Source of the DNA: Xylanibacter ruminicola
GTDB taxonomy: Bacteria; Bacteroidota; Bacteroidia; Bacteroidales; Bacteroidaceae
Reading direction: 5' to 3'
Length of the DNA: 64,000 nt
Assembly (NCBI GenBank): GCA_015060625.1
Contig: SUYC01000004.1
Coordinates: forward strand, 62,001 to 126,000
This document shows, piece after piece, positions 43,229 through 52,427 of this stretch. Position 1 is the stretch's first letter. Each line of letters opens with the position of its first letter. Made by a program: the position numbers and the translations under genes. A model generated the notes under the pieces. The model saw nothing but the letters and a program-made list of their open reading frames with translations, was not told where the DNA came from and ran no database searches.

Positions 43229-44460
43229 TATTAAGTAAGCAACATCAGACAGGAATAGCCACCATGCTATTCCTGCTGATTTCTCTGATTGGAAAAGCTC
43301 AGACAAGCGACTCGCTGATAGTGAGTCAGATGAAGACTGTTGGTATTAACTTCTACCCACATAATGAAGTACAACTGATTATGTCGGGCAAGGATAAGTT
43401 CGACCTGTTGTTCGAGGATATCCGACAAGCCAAAAGCAACGTACATCTTGAGTACTTTAACTTTCGCAACGACTCGATAGCCTCGTTGTTATTCGACCTA
43501 CTGCGCGAGAAGCGCAAGCAGGGTGTCGAGGTGCGTGCACTGTTCGACGGGTTTGGCAACGACTCAAACAACCAGCCACTGAAAAAGCACCACATAAAAA
43601 GTCTGCGTGCCGACAGCATCGACATCCACGAGTTCGACCCAGTGCGTTTTCCCTGGGTAAATCATATCTGGCCTCGCGACCACCGCAAGATAGTAGTCAT
43701 AGACGGACACATCGCCTATACTGGCGGCATGAACGTTGCCGACTACTATATCGTCGGCACAAAACAGGTGGGTGAATGGCGCGATATGCATTGCAGAATT
43801 GAAGGTCCTGTGGTAAACGAGTTACAGACCATCTTTGCCCGTATCTGGCAGAAGGTCACCAAGGAGCAGCTGAACGACGAGAAATACTACCAAGCAAAGG
43901 ACAAAGGCGATAAGATGGTGGGCATAGCTAACCGCGAACCTAACAGAACCAACAAGATTATGCGCCAGTTCTACATCTCAGCCCTCGACGATGCTCAGGA
44001 TTCTATCAAGATTATCAATCCCTATTTTACGCTGACGCCATCGGTTAAAAAGGCTATTCACCGAGCTATCAAGCGTGGTGTGAAGGTTGATATCCTAGTA
44101 TCGGCCAAGAGCGATATTCCTTTAACCCCCGATGCTGTATTCTATAACGTGCACAAGCTGATGAAGAAAGGTGCCAATATCTGGCTGTATCAGCCCGGTT
44201 TCCACCACTCTAAGATTATGATGGTGGACGGACGGTTCTGCACCGTGGGTAGCACCAACCTTGATGCGCGCAGCCTGCGATACGACTACGAGGTGAATGC
44301 GCTGATTATTAACAAGCAGGTGACTCAGGAGTTGCAGGATATGTTTATGCGCGACACCAGAAAAAGCGTGCTGCTAACACCTGAGGAGTGGAACAAGTTC
44401 CGTACAGGCTGGCAGAAGTTCCGTGGCTGGTTTGCCCAATTATTTACCCCATTTATGTAA
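43225..44460 (+). CDS. Cardiolipin synthase-like phospholipase D protein
   Basis: 411 residues of the PLD superfamily. N-terminal signal/anchor (MLFLLISLIGKAQ) and two HKD motifs: RDHRKIVVIDGHIAYTGGMN and HHSKIMMVDGRFCTVGSTNL. This matches cardiolipin synthases, which join two phosphatidylglycerols or use phosphatidylethanolamine at the inner membrane. The signal-like start suggests a periplasmic face. It is coupled (ATGA) to the degenerate regulator and sits with the Kdo genes, so it may belong to an envelope-lipid regulon. Confidence 0.88.
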   Translation: MILSKQHQTGIATMLFLLISLIGKAQTSDSLIVSQMKTVGINFYPHNEVQLIMSGKDKFDLLFEDIRQAKSNVHLEYFNFRNDSIASLLFDLLREKRKQGVEVRALFDGFGNDSNNQPLKKHHIKSLRADSIDIHEFDPVRFPWVNHIWPRDHRKIVVIDGHIAYTGGMNVADYYIVGTKQVGEWRDMHCRIEGPVVNELQTIFARIWQKVTKEQLNDEKYYQAKDKGDKMVGIANREPNRTNKIMRQFYISALDDAQDSIKIINPYFTLTPSVKKAIHRAIKRGVKVDILVSAKSDIPLTPDAVFYNVHKLMKKGANIWLYQPGFHHSKIMMVDGRFCTVGSTNLDARSLRYDYEVNALIINKQVTQELQDMFMRDTRKSVLLTPEEWNKFRTGWQKFRGWFAQLFTPFM

Positions 44461-44466
44461 ATCCTC

Positions 44467-45621
44467 ATGAACAGAAACACCGTAATATCCATAGCCAAGG
44501 GTTTGGCCATTATCCTGATGGTGATAGCCCATGCCGAAGCTCCAGGCTGGTTGTGCCGATTCATCTTCGAGTTCCACATGCCACTGTTCTTTATTACAGC
44601 AGGCTACTTTTTCTCGTTGAAGTATCTGAACGATGAAGCCACGTTTATAAAGAAGCGCATCAAGGGTCTTTATATCCCGTTTGTGAAATGGAGTGTGTTC
44701 TTTCTGCTTATCCACAACCTGATGTTCAAGATAGGCATTCTGAACGAGATGTATGGCAACGAGATGGGTGGTGTGACCCACCCTTATAGCTGGCACCAGA
44801 TGCAACAGAACCTTTGGACCATCTTTACCTCGATGGCAGGCTACGATGCATTTCTTTGTGGTGCGTTCTGGTTCTTCCGTGGACTGTTTGTGGCCAGCAT
44901 CTTATACCTTATTATATATAAGGTGCTGGATAGCACTATATCATTAGTACGTTACAAAAAAGCTATCCCCTATCTCATCTGCATCATCATGCTGTTGCTG
45001 TGCGGATGGAAAACTTACGAGGGACTGCGCGTTCTGACGCTGATACAGGGTGGCTATCGCGATATGATGGGCTGTTTTTTCTTTGGTTGCGGTTTTATTT
45101 TCCGACAGTATGCCGAGAGCTACCAGGCGGCTATCAAGCGTTACTACGCTATCTTCTGGACCACCATTGTGTTTGGCATCATCGTATATCTATTCTCACA
45201 CTACCTTACAGCCAACATGAACTGGCGCTCTACCTACACCCAGTTTCTGTCGCTGCCTATACCAGCCATTTTGGGATTCCTGATGATGTACAATATCAGT
45301 ATGCTGCTGGATAAGAACGATAACGGGCTGAAACGGTTCCTGGTATATACAGGCGACCACACACTCAACATCTTTATCTTCCACATTGTTGCCTACAAGG
45401 TGGTTAGTTTGATAAAGATATGGTACTACAGCTTGGACATACGTCAGATAGGCTGCCACATGGTGATACACCACAACTCGCAACAGGATGCGTTTTGGGT
45501 GCTCTACACCATTGCTGGTGTAGGCCTACCATTACTGGGAACATGGTTATCGGAAAAATGGCAGACTAGACGTTGTAAACGTCAATCAAATCTATCATCA
45601 TCGTCATATCATACTCATTAA
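44467..45621 (+). CDS. Acyltransferase-3 family membrane protein
   Basis: 384 residues with about ten membrane helices and the acyltransferase-3 start: ISIAKGLAIILMVIAHAEAP (the conserved His) and FEFHMPLFFITAGYFF. Members O-acetylate or succinylate surface polysaccharides or lipids. The substrate here is unknown. It follows the cardiolipin synthase by 6 nt and its last 56 nt overlap the convergent TPR gene. Confidence 0.87.
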   Translation: MNRNTVISIAKGLAIILMVIAHAEAPGWLCRFIFEFHMPLFFITAGYFFSLKYLNDEATFIKKRIKGLYIPFVKWSVFFLLIHNLMFKIGILNEMYGNEMGGVTHPYSWHQMQQNLWTIFTSMAGYDAFLCGAFWFFRGLFVASILYLIIYKVLDSTISLVRYKKAIPYLICIIMLLLCGWKTYEGLRVLTLIQGGYRDMMGCFFFGCGFIFRQYAESYQAAIKRYYAIFWTTIVFGIIVYLFSHYLTANMNWRSTYTQFLSLPIPAILGFLMMYNISMLLDKNDNGLKRFLVYTGDHTLNIFIFHIVAYKVVSLIKIWYYSLDIRQIGCHMVIHHNSQQDAFWVLYTIAGVGLPLLGTWLSEKWQTRRCKRQSNLSSSSYHTH

Positions 45622-47755
45622 TGCCCTTTGTCATTAATAGTAAACGCTCTTTGAAAAAAATGTCGCAAATGGCATCCCTACGTTTCTCTTTGGGCGTGGT
45701 AGCTATTAAATAGGTACGGAAACAGATGGCAGCATCGTCGATCTGCCCCGTAAGCCACAGATAGAAAGCAAAGTTTATGCTGTCGTTGTCATTTATTTCC
45801 TCTTGTTCCATCAACTGCTTGTACAAGCGGTCGGCCTGTTCGTACTTGCCATCGCCAGTAAGTGCCCAAGCTAACACACGTGCCACATTCATGTCATCGG
45901 GATCCTCAAAGTTCAAGCGGAACAGTATCTGTTCGGCCTCTTCATATCTCCAGAGATTGGTAAGACAAACGGCCTTGTTAAGCTGATATGATTTCTTATC
46001 GGCATTCAACTCCAGCAAACGGTTGTAGGTATTGAGCGCATCCTCGTAATCATGATTTTTAAACTTGATACGGGCCAAGGCAAATAAGGCACGTTCGCTC
46101 TTTGGGTCAAGTTCGAGAGCCTTTTGATAGCTATTCACCGGATCGTCGCCCAGATAGCCTTTCAACATATAGTAATCAAAGTCGTAATACTTCCGGTCGT
46201 GCAAACTTTGCATCACTTCTAAGGCATAACTCTTCTGGTTACGCTTAATCAAGAAAGTAACTACATCCTTGAAATAGGCCTGAATCTCGGAAAAGAAGAA
46301 TGTTATTTTTGTAAGAAACAAGGCCTGATTTGAGTCTTTATCGAATACGTTCTTAAACTCGTTGCGAAGCGGATTAAGGCGGAAGAAACGGAACATATCC
46401 TGCAGATAGATACGCCGGATATAGGCCGGCGTACTAATCTCATCCTGCCCTAATTTCTGATACATCACGGCCTCGCCATTATCCAGCATGTGGCGAGCTT
46501 GTTCGGGTAGGCCATTCAGCACAGTATCGAAGGCCAGCAAGAACGAGTATTTGTCGCTGTTGCAGAATGGACCATACTTCAGAATAGCCGACAGGAATTT
46601 GATATTTTCGAACTTTTCCCAAGTCTGAACAATTCCAGGATGATCGGTATAGAAAGGCGTAAACCAATAAGATATCTCATCGAAGAAAGGGTATCGTTTC
46701 ATCTGCGAGAAGCCGCCAAAATACACGTCGCTACCCTGCTTCTGCATATCCATCATGCGACGGAAGCTGTTTTCGAGTTTTTCCACTTCCTGCTCTTCGG
46801 CTTCAGGGTGCAGAATATCATTCATGATACTATCTTCGTCCTGGTCCTGCTCGTCTCTTTGCCGCATTTTCTGCTGGTTCTTAAGCAGGTCGGGCATTAT
46901 CTCCTTTTCAATGGTGTGCCTATCCTCATCGGCGCTCATGCAGTAGAACATCTGCTTCTGCAGCTCTATCAACTCAGCCACGCAGTTGGGGTTCTGCAGG
47001 GTTTGTTCTATCAGTTCTTGCATCTCATGGAAAAGTAACAACCCTAATTCGCTATCGATTGAAAACACCCAACCGAAAAGAGCTCTCTGTCGCACATACT
47101 CATCGGTGGCCTGCTGGTACACATGGATAAGGGTACGAAACTTAACGATATCGTAGCAGTTCATGGCTGCCAGCGTAATGGCAGTGACAATGAGCTGCTG
47201 GTCGACCGAGTCGATGGTTGGCGACAGCAACAACTGCTCGAAATCCTCACCCTCACCATCATTCCATAATTCGGCAGTCAAGATATGGGCAAACAGTTCG
47301 CACATAAACTGCGTATGATTCTTATACAGAGTTTTGCGATGTTCCTTAGCGGTGTGCTGAGGTTCCAGCTCGAGCAAGGCCACATCCGACACGAACTTCT
47401 CTAACTGCTCGCGCACCACTTGTACCGACCAGTCGCGCGGACTCAGATTAGCCTTCATATAGAGCGATGCCATCAGAGGCGATTTCAGCACTCTCACTTT
47501 AGTAAGAATATTGGCATAAAGCCTATACATACGGGTAAGCAGCTTTTCGTAGAGCTGTGGCAACTCAGGGTCCTTATAACCTTTACGCCAATAATCAATC
47601 ATCATCTGATAATCCGATTTAATTGCAAACAATCGGTCGGAATTAATCTGGTGCGGATGTACAGCCAGATAATTCTCCATATTCTTAACAGCGTTCATCA
47701 GGTTTCTATCCTCGATAGCCTCCCGCACGCTTTCTAATGCATTGTCTTTAATCAT
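45566..47755 (-). CDS. Large TPR-repeat protein, unknown function
   Basis: 729 residues, mainly helical repeats. C-terminal TPRs are clear (DPVNSYQKALELDPKSERALFALARIKF and DYEDALNTYNRLLEL, about 540-690); the first 500 residues are helical and acidic (EEQEVEKLENSFRRM). No signal peptide or membrane helix, so likely cytoplasmic. TPRs mediate protein contacts. I do not recognise a named family. Its end overlaps the convergent acyltransferase gene by 56 nt, and it lies 3 nt after the solute-binding lipoprotein gene, so those two form an operon. Confidence 0.78.
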   Translation of the reverse strand: MIKDNALESVREAIEDRNLMNAVKNMENYLAVHPHQINSDRLFAIKSDYQMMIDYWRKGYKDPELPQLYEKLLTRMYRLYANILTKVRVLKSPLMASLYMKANLSPRDWSVQVVREQLEKFVSDVALLELEPQHTAKEHRKTLYKNHTQFMCELFAHILTAELWNDGEGEDFEQLLLSPTIDSVDQQLIVTAITLAAMNCYDIVKFRTLIHVYQQATDEYVRQRALFGWVFSIDSELGLLLFHEMQELIEQTLQNPNCVAELIELQKQMFYCMSADEDRHTIEKEIMPDLLKNQQKMRQRDEQDQDEDSIMNDILHPEAEEQEVEKLENSFRRMMDMQKQGSDVYFGGFSQMKRYPFFDEISYWFTPFYTDHPGIVQTWEKFENIKFLSAILKYGPFCNSDKYSFLLAFDTVLNGLPEQARHMLDNGEAVMYQKLGQDEISTPAYIRRIYLQDMFRFFRLNPLRNEFKNVFDKDSNQALFLTKITFFFSEIQAYFKDVVTFLIKRNQKSYALEVMQSLHDRKYYDFDYYMLKGYLGDDPVNSYQKALELDPKSERALFALARIKFKNHDYEDALNTYNRLLELNADKKSYQLNKAVCLTNLWRYEEAEQILFRLNFEDPDDMNVARVLAWALTGDGKYEQADRLYKQLMEQEEINDNDSINFAFYLWLTGQIDDAAICFRTYLIATTPKEKRRDAICDIFFKERLLLMTKGINEYDMTMMIDLIDVYNV

Positions 47756-47758
47756 GAA

Positions 47759-48676
47759 TTACTTTTTCTTTTCAAGCCATTTTCTGGCATGATCGATATC
47801 TTTCTGACGTGTTGCCTGATAAGTGAATTTCAGCGAATCGGGCAGAGCCTGAATGGCCTGTGGAGAAAGCCGATAGTACTTTTTCAGGATTTCGGCGTAG
47901 TGGGTAACGCCAAAGCGGTTGATCGAGTCGCAAGCCTGCTTGTAACCTTTCATAAAGACCTCTATCTGGTGCTTGCGCGCCTTATCATCCATATTCTTGG
48001 TGCGGAACACGAGTGCGCCCATCTGTATATCCTCCTTACGGGTGTCGAGCAGCACGTGGTGCTTTTTCAGCAAGGCCTGACTGGCCTGTGGCTCCGTAAG
48101 CAGCATGGCATCCATCTCGTTGTTCTCAAGCATCTTCAAGCGTATGTTCACATCGTTAATCTGAATACGGAACACACGCTCGGGGGCCAACTTGGCACTA
48201 TCGACAGCCAAATCGCCCAACAGGTCGGTAACCGAATAGCGAGTCATGGCCAGCATCTTATCGTCGAGATGCTTAAAGTTGGTGATACGCAGCTGTCGCT
48301 GACTCAGCAGCAGCCAGTAGGCATTGGTGGCTGCGGCATATCGCAGGGGGGTGCCCTCCTTTATCATCTTCTCGGCACGTACCACATCAGTAATAGCACC
48401 TTCGGCACGGCCCCGAATCAGGGCGGTGTCGATATCCATCTGGGCGTTATAACGTTTCAGTCGGATATCAACGGCCGAATCAAACATCTGTCGCTCTTTG
48501 GCCACGAATACAGGCAGACAGTCCAATGTGGGCATGACGGCAATTTTGAGTGCAGCCGAATCTTCACGCCATAATTTCAAACGCTGCTCACGCGAGATGC
48601 GTTTGGTTTCCTCGTACGACTGCCCACAAGCTGCAAGCATGACGAGAGTTATGAATGCTAAAACTAATTTCTTCAT
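47759..48676 (-). CDS. Periplasmic solute-binding lipoprotein (NitT/TauT-like)
   Basis: 305 residues from the ATG at 48676. Lipoprotein signal AFITLVMLAACGQ, then a type-2 periplasmic-binding fold: LKIAVMPTLDCLPVFVAKER, RGRAEGAITDVV, the LLLSQRQLRI region and ENNEMDAMLLTEPQASQAL, the pattern of the NMT1/NitT/TauT substrate-binding group. The ABC transporter partners are not adjacent. It could instead be a repurposed sensor. The TPR gene follows 3 nt after its stop. Confidence 0.8.
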   Translation of the reverse strand: MKKLVLAFITLVMLAACGQSYEETKRISREQRLKLWREDSAALKIAVMPTLDCLPVFVAKERQMFDSAVDIRLKRYNAQMDIDTALIRGRAEGAITDVVRAEKMIKEGTPLRYAAATNAYWLLLSQRQLRITNFKHLDDKMLAMTRYSVTDLLGDLAVDSAKLAPERVFRIQINDVNIRLKMLENNEMDAMLLTEPQASQALLKKHHVLLDTRKEDIQMGALVFRTKNMDDKARKHQIEVFMKGYKQACDSINRFGVTHYAEILKKYYRLSPQAIQALPDSLKFTYQATRQKDIDHARKWLEKKK

Positions 48677-48685
48677 AATCGACTG

Positions 48686-48693
48686 CAAAGGTA
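48686..48693 (-). promoter_or_regulatory. -7 element (TACCTTTG) for the lipoprotein/TPR operon
   Basis: TACCTTTG on the minus strand 10 nt before the ATG at 48676, with ATTG 19 nt upstream as a weak -33. Confidence 0.55.
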
Positions 48694-48746
48694 CAATTTT
48701 TTTTTTAATTTTCAATTTTCAATTATCAATTTTCAATTATTATTAT

Positions 48747-48754
48747 TACCTTTG
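48747..48754 (+). promoter_or_regulatory. -7 element (TACCTTTG) for radA
   Basis: TACCTTTG 8 nt before the radA ATG; leaderless or nearly so. Divergent from the lipoprotein promoter about 55 nt away. Confidence 0.55.
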
Positions 48755-48762
48755 CACACATT

Positions 48763-50163
48763 ATGGCAAAAGACAAGATAGCATACGTATGTTCCAACTG
48801 CGGACAGGAATCGCCCAAATGGATTGGCAAATGCCCTGCCTGCGGACAATGGAACACGTTTAAGGAGATTAAGGTTGCCCCCAGTTCCACCCCCAAAACA
48901 GCTGCAGTAAGGGGTGGTTTGCATGCTGGAGCATCAGCACAGTCGTCGGCTTTGCATGTAGGTAAGGTGCTGCGCTTGCGCGACATCAGTTCGAAGGACG
49001 ATCCTCGTATCGACATGCACGATGCCGAACTGAACCGCGTGCTGGGTGGCGGATTGGTTCCTGGCAGTATCGTGCTGCTGGGTGGCGAGCCTGGTATCGG
49101 CAAATCAACTCTTTCGTTGCAGACGATGCTGAACATGCCTGAGAAGAGAATTCTGTATGTGAGCGGTGAGGAAAGTGCCCACCAGTTAAAGATGCGCGCC
49201 GAGCGTCTTGGGGGTGAGAATGAGAACTTCCTGCTCCTCACAGAGAACTCGCTCGAAACCATCTTCGACCACATCAAGGAGGTTCAGCCCGAACTGATTG
49301 TGATCGACTCGATACAAACCATATCGACCGAGGATGTTGAGTCGAGTGCAGGTTCTATCGCACAGGTTCGCGAGTGTGCCTCTGCCCTACTCCGTTTTGC
49401 CAAAACCAGCGGTGTGCCAGTCATCCTGATTGGCCACATCACCAAGGAAGGCACACTGGCTGGCCCTAAGATTCTGGAGCATATTGTGGATACGGTCATC
49501 CAGTTCGAAGGCGATCAGCATTATATGTACCGCATTCTGCGCAGCATCAAGAACCGTTTCGGTTCTACAGCTGAACTGGGCATCTACGAGATGCTGCAGA
49601 ACGGTTTGCGACAGGTATCCAACCCATCAGAACTGCTGCTCACCCAGGATCGCGACGGGCTTTCGGGCATCGCCATCACCTCGGCCATCGAGGGCATCCG
49701 ACCTTTTCTGGTCGAGACGCAGGCTCTGGTATCAACAGCAGCCTACGGCACGCCTCAGCGCTCAGCCACAGGTTTCGACCAGCGCCGACTGAACATGCTA
49801 CTGGCTGTGCTCGAAAAGCGCGTGGGCTTCAAGTTGGCCCAGAAGGATGTGTTTGTGAACATCGCTGGCGGACTGCGAGTTACCGATTTGGCTATGGACC
49901 TGTCCGTGATAGCTGCCGTATTGTCGTCGAATGTCGATACCCCTATCGAGTCGGGCTGGTGTATGGCAGGCGAGGTAGGACTGAGTGGCGAAGTGCGCCC
50001 CATCAACCGTATAGAGCAGCGCATCGCCGAGGCCGAGAAGTTAGGATTCACTGATATGATTATCCCCAAATACAACCTTCAGGGCTTCGATAAGAATAAA
50101 TATTCAATCCATTTGCACCCTGTCAGAAAGGTCGAGGAAGCCCTTCGTGCAATCTTTGGTTAA
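48763..50163 (+). CDS. radA: DNA repair protein RadA
   Basis: 466 residues, usual length. Zinc ribbon at the start (CSNCGQESPKWIGKCPACG), RecA-like ATPase with Walker A GGEPGIGKSTLS and LYVSGEES, the RadA-specific KNRFG motif (about residue 262) and a Lon-protease-like C-terminal domain (AAYGTPQRSATGFDQRRLNM and later FVNIAGGLRV). RadA speeds branch migration in recombination and repair. Single gene. Its promoter leaves almost no leader. Confidence 0.96.
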   Translation: MAKDKIAYVCSNCGQESPKWIGKCPACGQWNTFKEIKVAPSSTPKTAAVRGGLHAGASAQSSALHVGKVLRLRDISSKDDPRIDMHDAELNRVLGGGLVPGSIVLLGGEPGIGKSTLSLQTMLNMPEKRILYVSGEESAHQLKMRAERLGGENENFLLLTENSLETIFDHIKEVQPELIVIDSIQTISTEDVESSAGSIAQVRECASALLRFAKTSGVPVILIGHITKEGTLAGPKILEHIVDTVIQFEGDQHYMYRILRSIKNRFGSTAELGIYEMLQNGLRQVSNPSELLLTQDRDGLSGIAITSAIEGIRPFLVETQALVSTAAYGTPQRSATGFDQRRLNMLLAVLEKRVGFKLAQKDVFVNIAGGLRVTDLAMDLSVIAAVLSSNVDTPIESGWCMAGEVGLSGEVRPINRIEQRIAEAEKLGFTDMIIPKYNLQGFDKNKYSIHLHPVRKVEEALRAIFG

Positions 50164-50172
50164 CAAATTGTA

Positions 50173-50254
50173 AACACAGAGATACAGAGACGCAGAGAAA
50201 TATATTAAAAAAGTAAAAAATCGAAAAATCTCTGTATCTCTGTATCTTTGTGTT
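50173..50254. repeat. Long inverted repeat C, unit ACAGAGATAC, upstream of pgk
   Basis: Arms AACACAGAGATACAGAGACG and its near complement TCTCTGTATCTTTGTGTT pair over about 26 nt with three mismatches; each arm is a tandem of an ACAGAGA/TAC-type unit. The centre is A-rich. It ends 12 nt before the pgk -7 element. Same design as A and B. Confidence 0.8.
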
Positions 50255-50266
50255 GAATTTTATTTG

Positions 50267-50274
50267 TAACTTTG
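50267..50274 (+). promoter_or_regulatory. -7 element (TAACTTTG) for pgk
   Basis: TAACTTTG 47 nt upstream of the pgk ATG. The -33 position is in inverted repeat C, which also holds a second TATCTTTG at 50243-50250. Confidence 0.6.
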
Positions 50275-50321
50275 CAGGCGTTTAAAAAGAAGTATTTCAC
50301 ATTATTAATAATATTAAGATT

Positions 50322-51593
50322 ATGACTATCAACGAATTCAACTTTGCCGGTAAGAAGGCAATCGTACGTGTAGATTTCAACGTACCCCTCGATGAGAATG
50401 GTAAGATCACAGACGACACCCGTATCCGCGGTGCCCTGCCTACCCTGAAGAAGATTCTGGCCGACGGTGGTGCTACCATCATCATGAGCCACATGGGTAA
50501 GCCCAAAGGTAAGGTAGATATGAAGAAGTCTCTGGGTCAGATCCGCGAGGCTGTAGAGAAGGCTCTGGGTGTTCCCGTTGCTTTCGCTCCCGACTGCGCT
50601 AAGGCCGCCGACGCTGCCAAGGCTCTGAAAATGGGTGAGGCTCTGCTGCTTGAGAACCTGCGCTTCTATCCTGAGGAAGAGGGTAAGCCCGTAGGTGTTG
50701 AGAAGGGTACTCCTGAGTACGACGAGGCTAAGAAGGCTATGAAGGCCAGCCAGAAGGAGTTTGCTAAGACTCTGGCTAGCTATGCCGACTGCTACGTAAT
50801 GGATGCCTTCGGTACAGCTCACCGCAAGCACGCTTCTACCGCTGTTATCGCCGACTACTTCGACGCCGACAACAAGATGCTGGGCTTGCTGATGGAGAAG
50901 GAGGTTCAGGCTGTTGACAACGTACTGTCGAACATCAAGCGTCCTTTCGTTGCCATCATGGGTGGTTCTAAGGTATCTTCTAAGATCGGTATCATCGAGA
51001 ACCTGCTCGGTAAGGTTGATAAGCTCATCCTCTGCGGTGGTATGACCTACACCTTCGCAAAGGCTCACAATGGTGAGATTGGCGATTCAATCGTTGAGCT
51101 CGATAAGCTGGATGTAGCTCTGGGTGTTGAGGAGCTGGCCAAGAAGAACGGTGTAGAGCTCGTGCTGGGTTCTGACTGCACAGCTACCAACGGTCTCGAC
51201 TTCGACACCATGACTGTAAAGGAGGGCGCTGAGATCATCAACTGCCCCGCTAACAAGGTACCTGCCGGTTTCGAGGGTGTTGACGCTGGTCCTGAGAGCC
51301 AGAAGGCATTTGCCGAGGCTATCAAGGGTGCCAAGACCATCCTGTGGAACGGTCCTGCCGGCGTATTCGAGTGCGACGCATTCACCGCTGGTTCACGTGC
51401 CATCGGCGACGCTATCGCTGAGGCTACCAAGAACGGTGCCTTCTCTCTGATTGGTGGTGGCGACTCTGTAGCTTGTGTCAACAAGTTCGGACTGGCCGAC
51501 CAGGTATCTTACATCTCAACTGGTGGTGGTGCTCTGCTTGAGGCCATCGAGGGTAAGGTTCTCCCAGGCGTAGCAGCTATCAAGGGTGAGTAA
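50322..51593 (+). CDS. pgk: Phosphoglycerate kinase
   Basis: 423 residues. The N-terminal domain starts [20 protein letters not shown] and has the substrate arginine region; [30 protein letters not shown] and the C-terminal nucleotide domain ([38 protein letters not shown]) are typical. It makes ATP in glycolysis from 1,3-bisphosphoglycerate. Codon choice is clearly different from the neighbours, with strong preference for CTG, GGT, AAG and GAG, the mark of a very highly expressed gene. Confidence 0.97.
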   Translation: MTINEFNFAGKKAIVRVDFNVPLDENGKITDDTRIRGALPTLKKILADGGATIIMSHMGKPKGKVDMKKSLGQIREAVEKALGVPVAFAPDCAKAADAAKALKMGEALLLENLRFYPEEEGKPVGVEKGTPEYDEAKKAMKASQKEFAKTLASYADCYVMDAFGTAHRKHASTAVIADYFDADNKMLGLLMEKEVQAVDNVLSNIKRPFVAIMGGSKVSSKIGIIENLLGKVDKLILCGGMTYTFAKAHNGEIGDSIVELDKLDVALGVEELAKKNGVELVLGSDCTATNGLDFDTMTVKEGAEIINCPANKVPAGFEGVDAGPESQKAFAEAIKGAKTILWNGPAGVFECDAFTAGSRAIGDAIAEATKNGAFSLIGGGDSVACVNKFGLADQVSYISTGGGALLEAIEGKVLPGVAAIKGE

Positions 51594-51617
51594 TCTTTCG
51601 TAGATACATACAATAGT

Positions 51618-51652
51618 AAATGTGCCGGGCAAATTGCTCGGCACATTTTTTC
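51618..51652 (+). terminator. Terminator after pgk
   Basis: ATGTGCCGGGC, short AT loop, GCTCGGCACAT, then TTTTTTC; a strong stem about 30 nt after the stop. Confidence 0.9.
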
Positions 51653-51719
51653 TGTTTTTCTTAGCGACTACCCTCCCAGAGAGTAACAGAAACATCCAGC
51701 AAAAAAAATCTTCACTAAA

Positions 51720-51751
51720 CTTGCGAATTTCGATTATTCTTTTTATCTTTG
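51720..51751 (+). promoter_or_regulatory. Near-consensus promoter (CTTG-N20-TATCTTTG)
   Basis: CTTG (51720-51723), 20 nt, TATCTTTG (51744-51751), 23 nt before the ATG at 51775. Confidence 0.6.
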
Positions 51752-51774
51752 TATCCAAGAAAGATTTAAAGCCT

Positions 51775-52332
51775 ATGCTCAGATTTAAAGAAAGAAGCAG
51801 AATTATAGATGTGGCCATTACTGCCGTGGCAGGTATCGTGTCTGTGGGAGTGATGCTGTATGGTGTCGGACATTTCGGACTGCAAGAGGCGTGGCCCGAA
51901 CTGGTGCTCAATCTGTTTTACATCGCCTGTCTGGTGATGATCGGGATGTACTTCTTCAATCGGCTCAAGCCTCAGCAGTTCAACTACTGGTGCTCCATCT
52001 GCGTGGGCATCACGGTACTGCTGCGCGATATTCTCTTCCCACCGCCATTGGCATTCTATTGGCTGCACTTGGCGTGCCTGACACTCGCGGTGCTGTTGCT
52101 CCTCATGCTCACCTTCTTCTATGCTCGTAAGGAATGGAAGAGCTACACCAAGCGCAACCTGTGGATGATATGCATCATAGATATGCTCATTGCCGCCCTC
52201 TACAACTACGACATCTATATCGAACCTATCAACGAATATACCGACTATCTGCTCACGGAAATCTGGATTCGTCCCACAATCACCTATGGTCTGGTGGCCT
52301 GCTTTGTGTCGGAAAGAAAAAGTGCTGGGTAA
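51775..52332 (+). CDS. Membrane protein of unknown function
   Basis: 185 residues from the ATG at 51775 (MLRFKERSR); the ORF-track start at 51622 lies in the pgk terminator and before the promoter, so it is rejected. Five or six membrane helices (VAITAVAGIVSVGVMLYGVG, LVLNLFYIACLVMIGMYFF, ACLTLAVLLLLMLTFFY) and an acidic loop (NYDIYIEPINEYTDYLL). I do not recognise the family. It is a single gene between pgk and GH97. Confidence 0.65.
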   Translation: MLRFKERSRIIDVAITAVAGIVSVGVMLYGVGHFGLQEAWPELVLNLFYIACLVMIGMYFFNRLKPQQFNYWCSICVGITVLLRDILFPPPLAFYWLHLACLTLAVLLLLMLTFFYARKEWKSYTKRNLWMICIIDMLIAALYNYDIYIEPINEYTDYLLTEIWIRPTITYGLVACFVSERKSAG

Positions 52333-52390
52333 TTCTATCGTTGAGAACAAATTTGGCAACAGACAAAACTGTTTGTTGGAGATTTATTTG

Positions 52391-52398
52391 TACCTTTG
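52391..52398 (+). promoter_or_regulatory. -7 element (TACCTTTG) for the GH97 gene
   Basis: TACCTTTG 29 nt upstream of the ATG at 52428. Confidence 0.5.
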
Positions 52399-52427
52399 CC
52401 ACCAGAATAAACCCAAATATAACTCAT

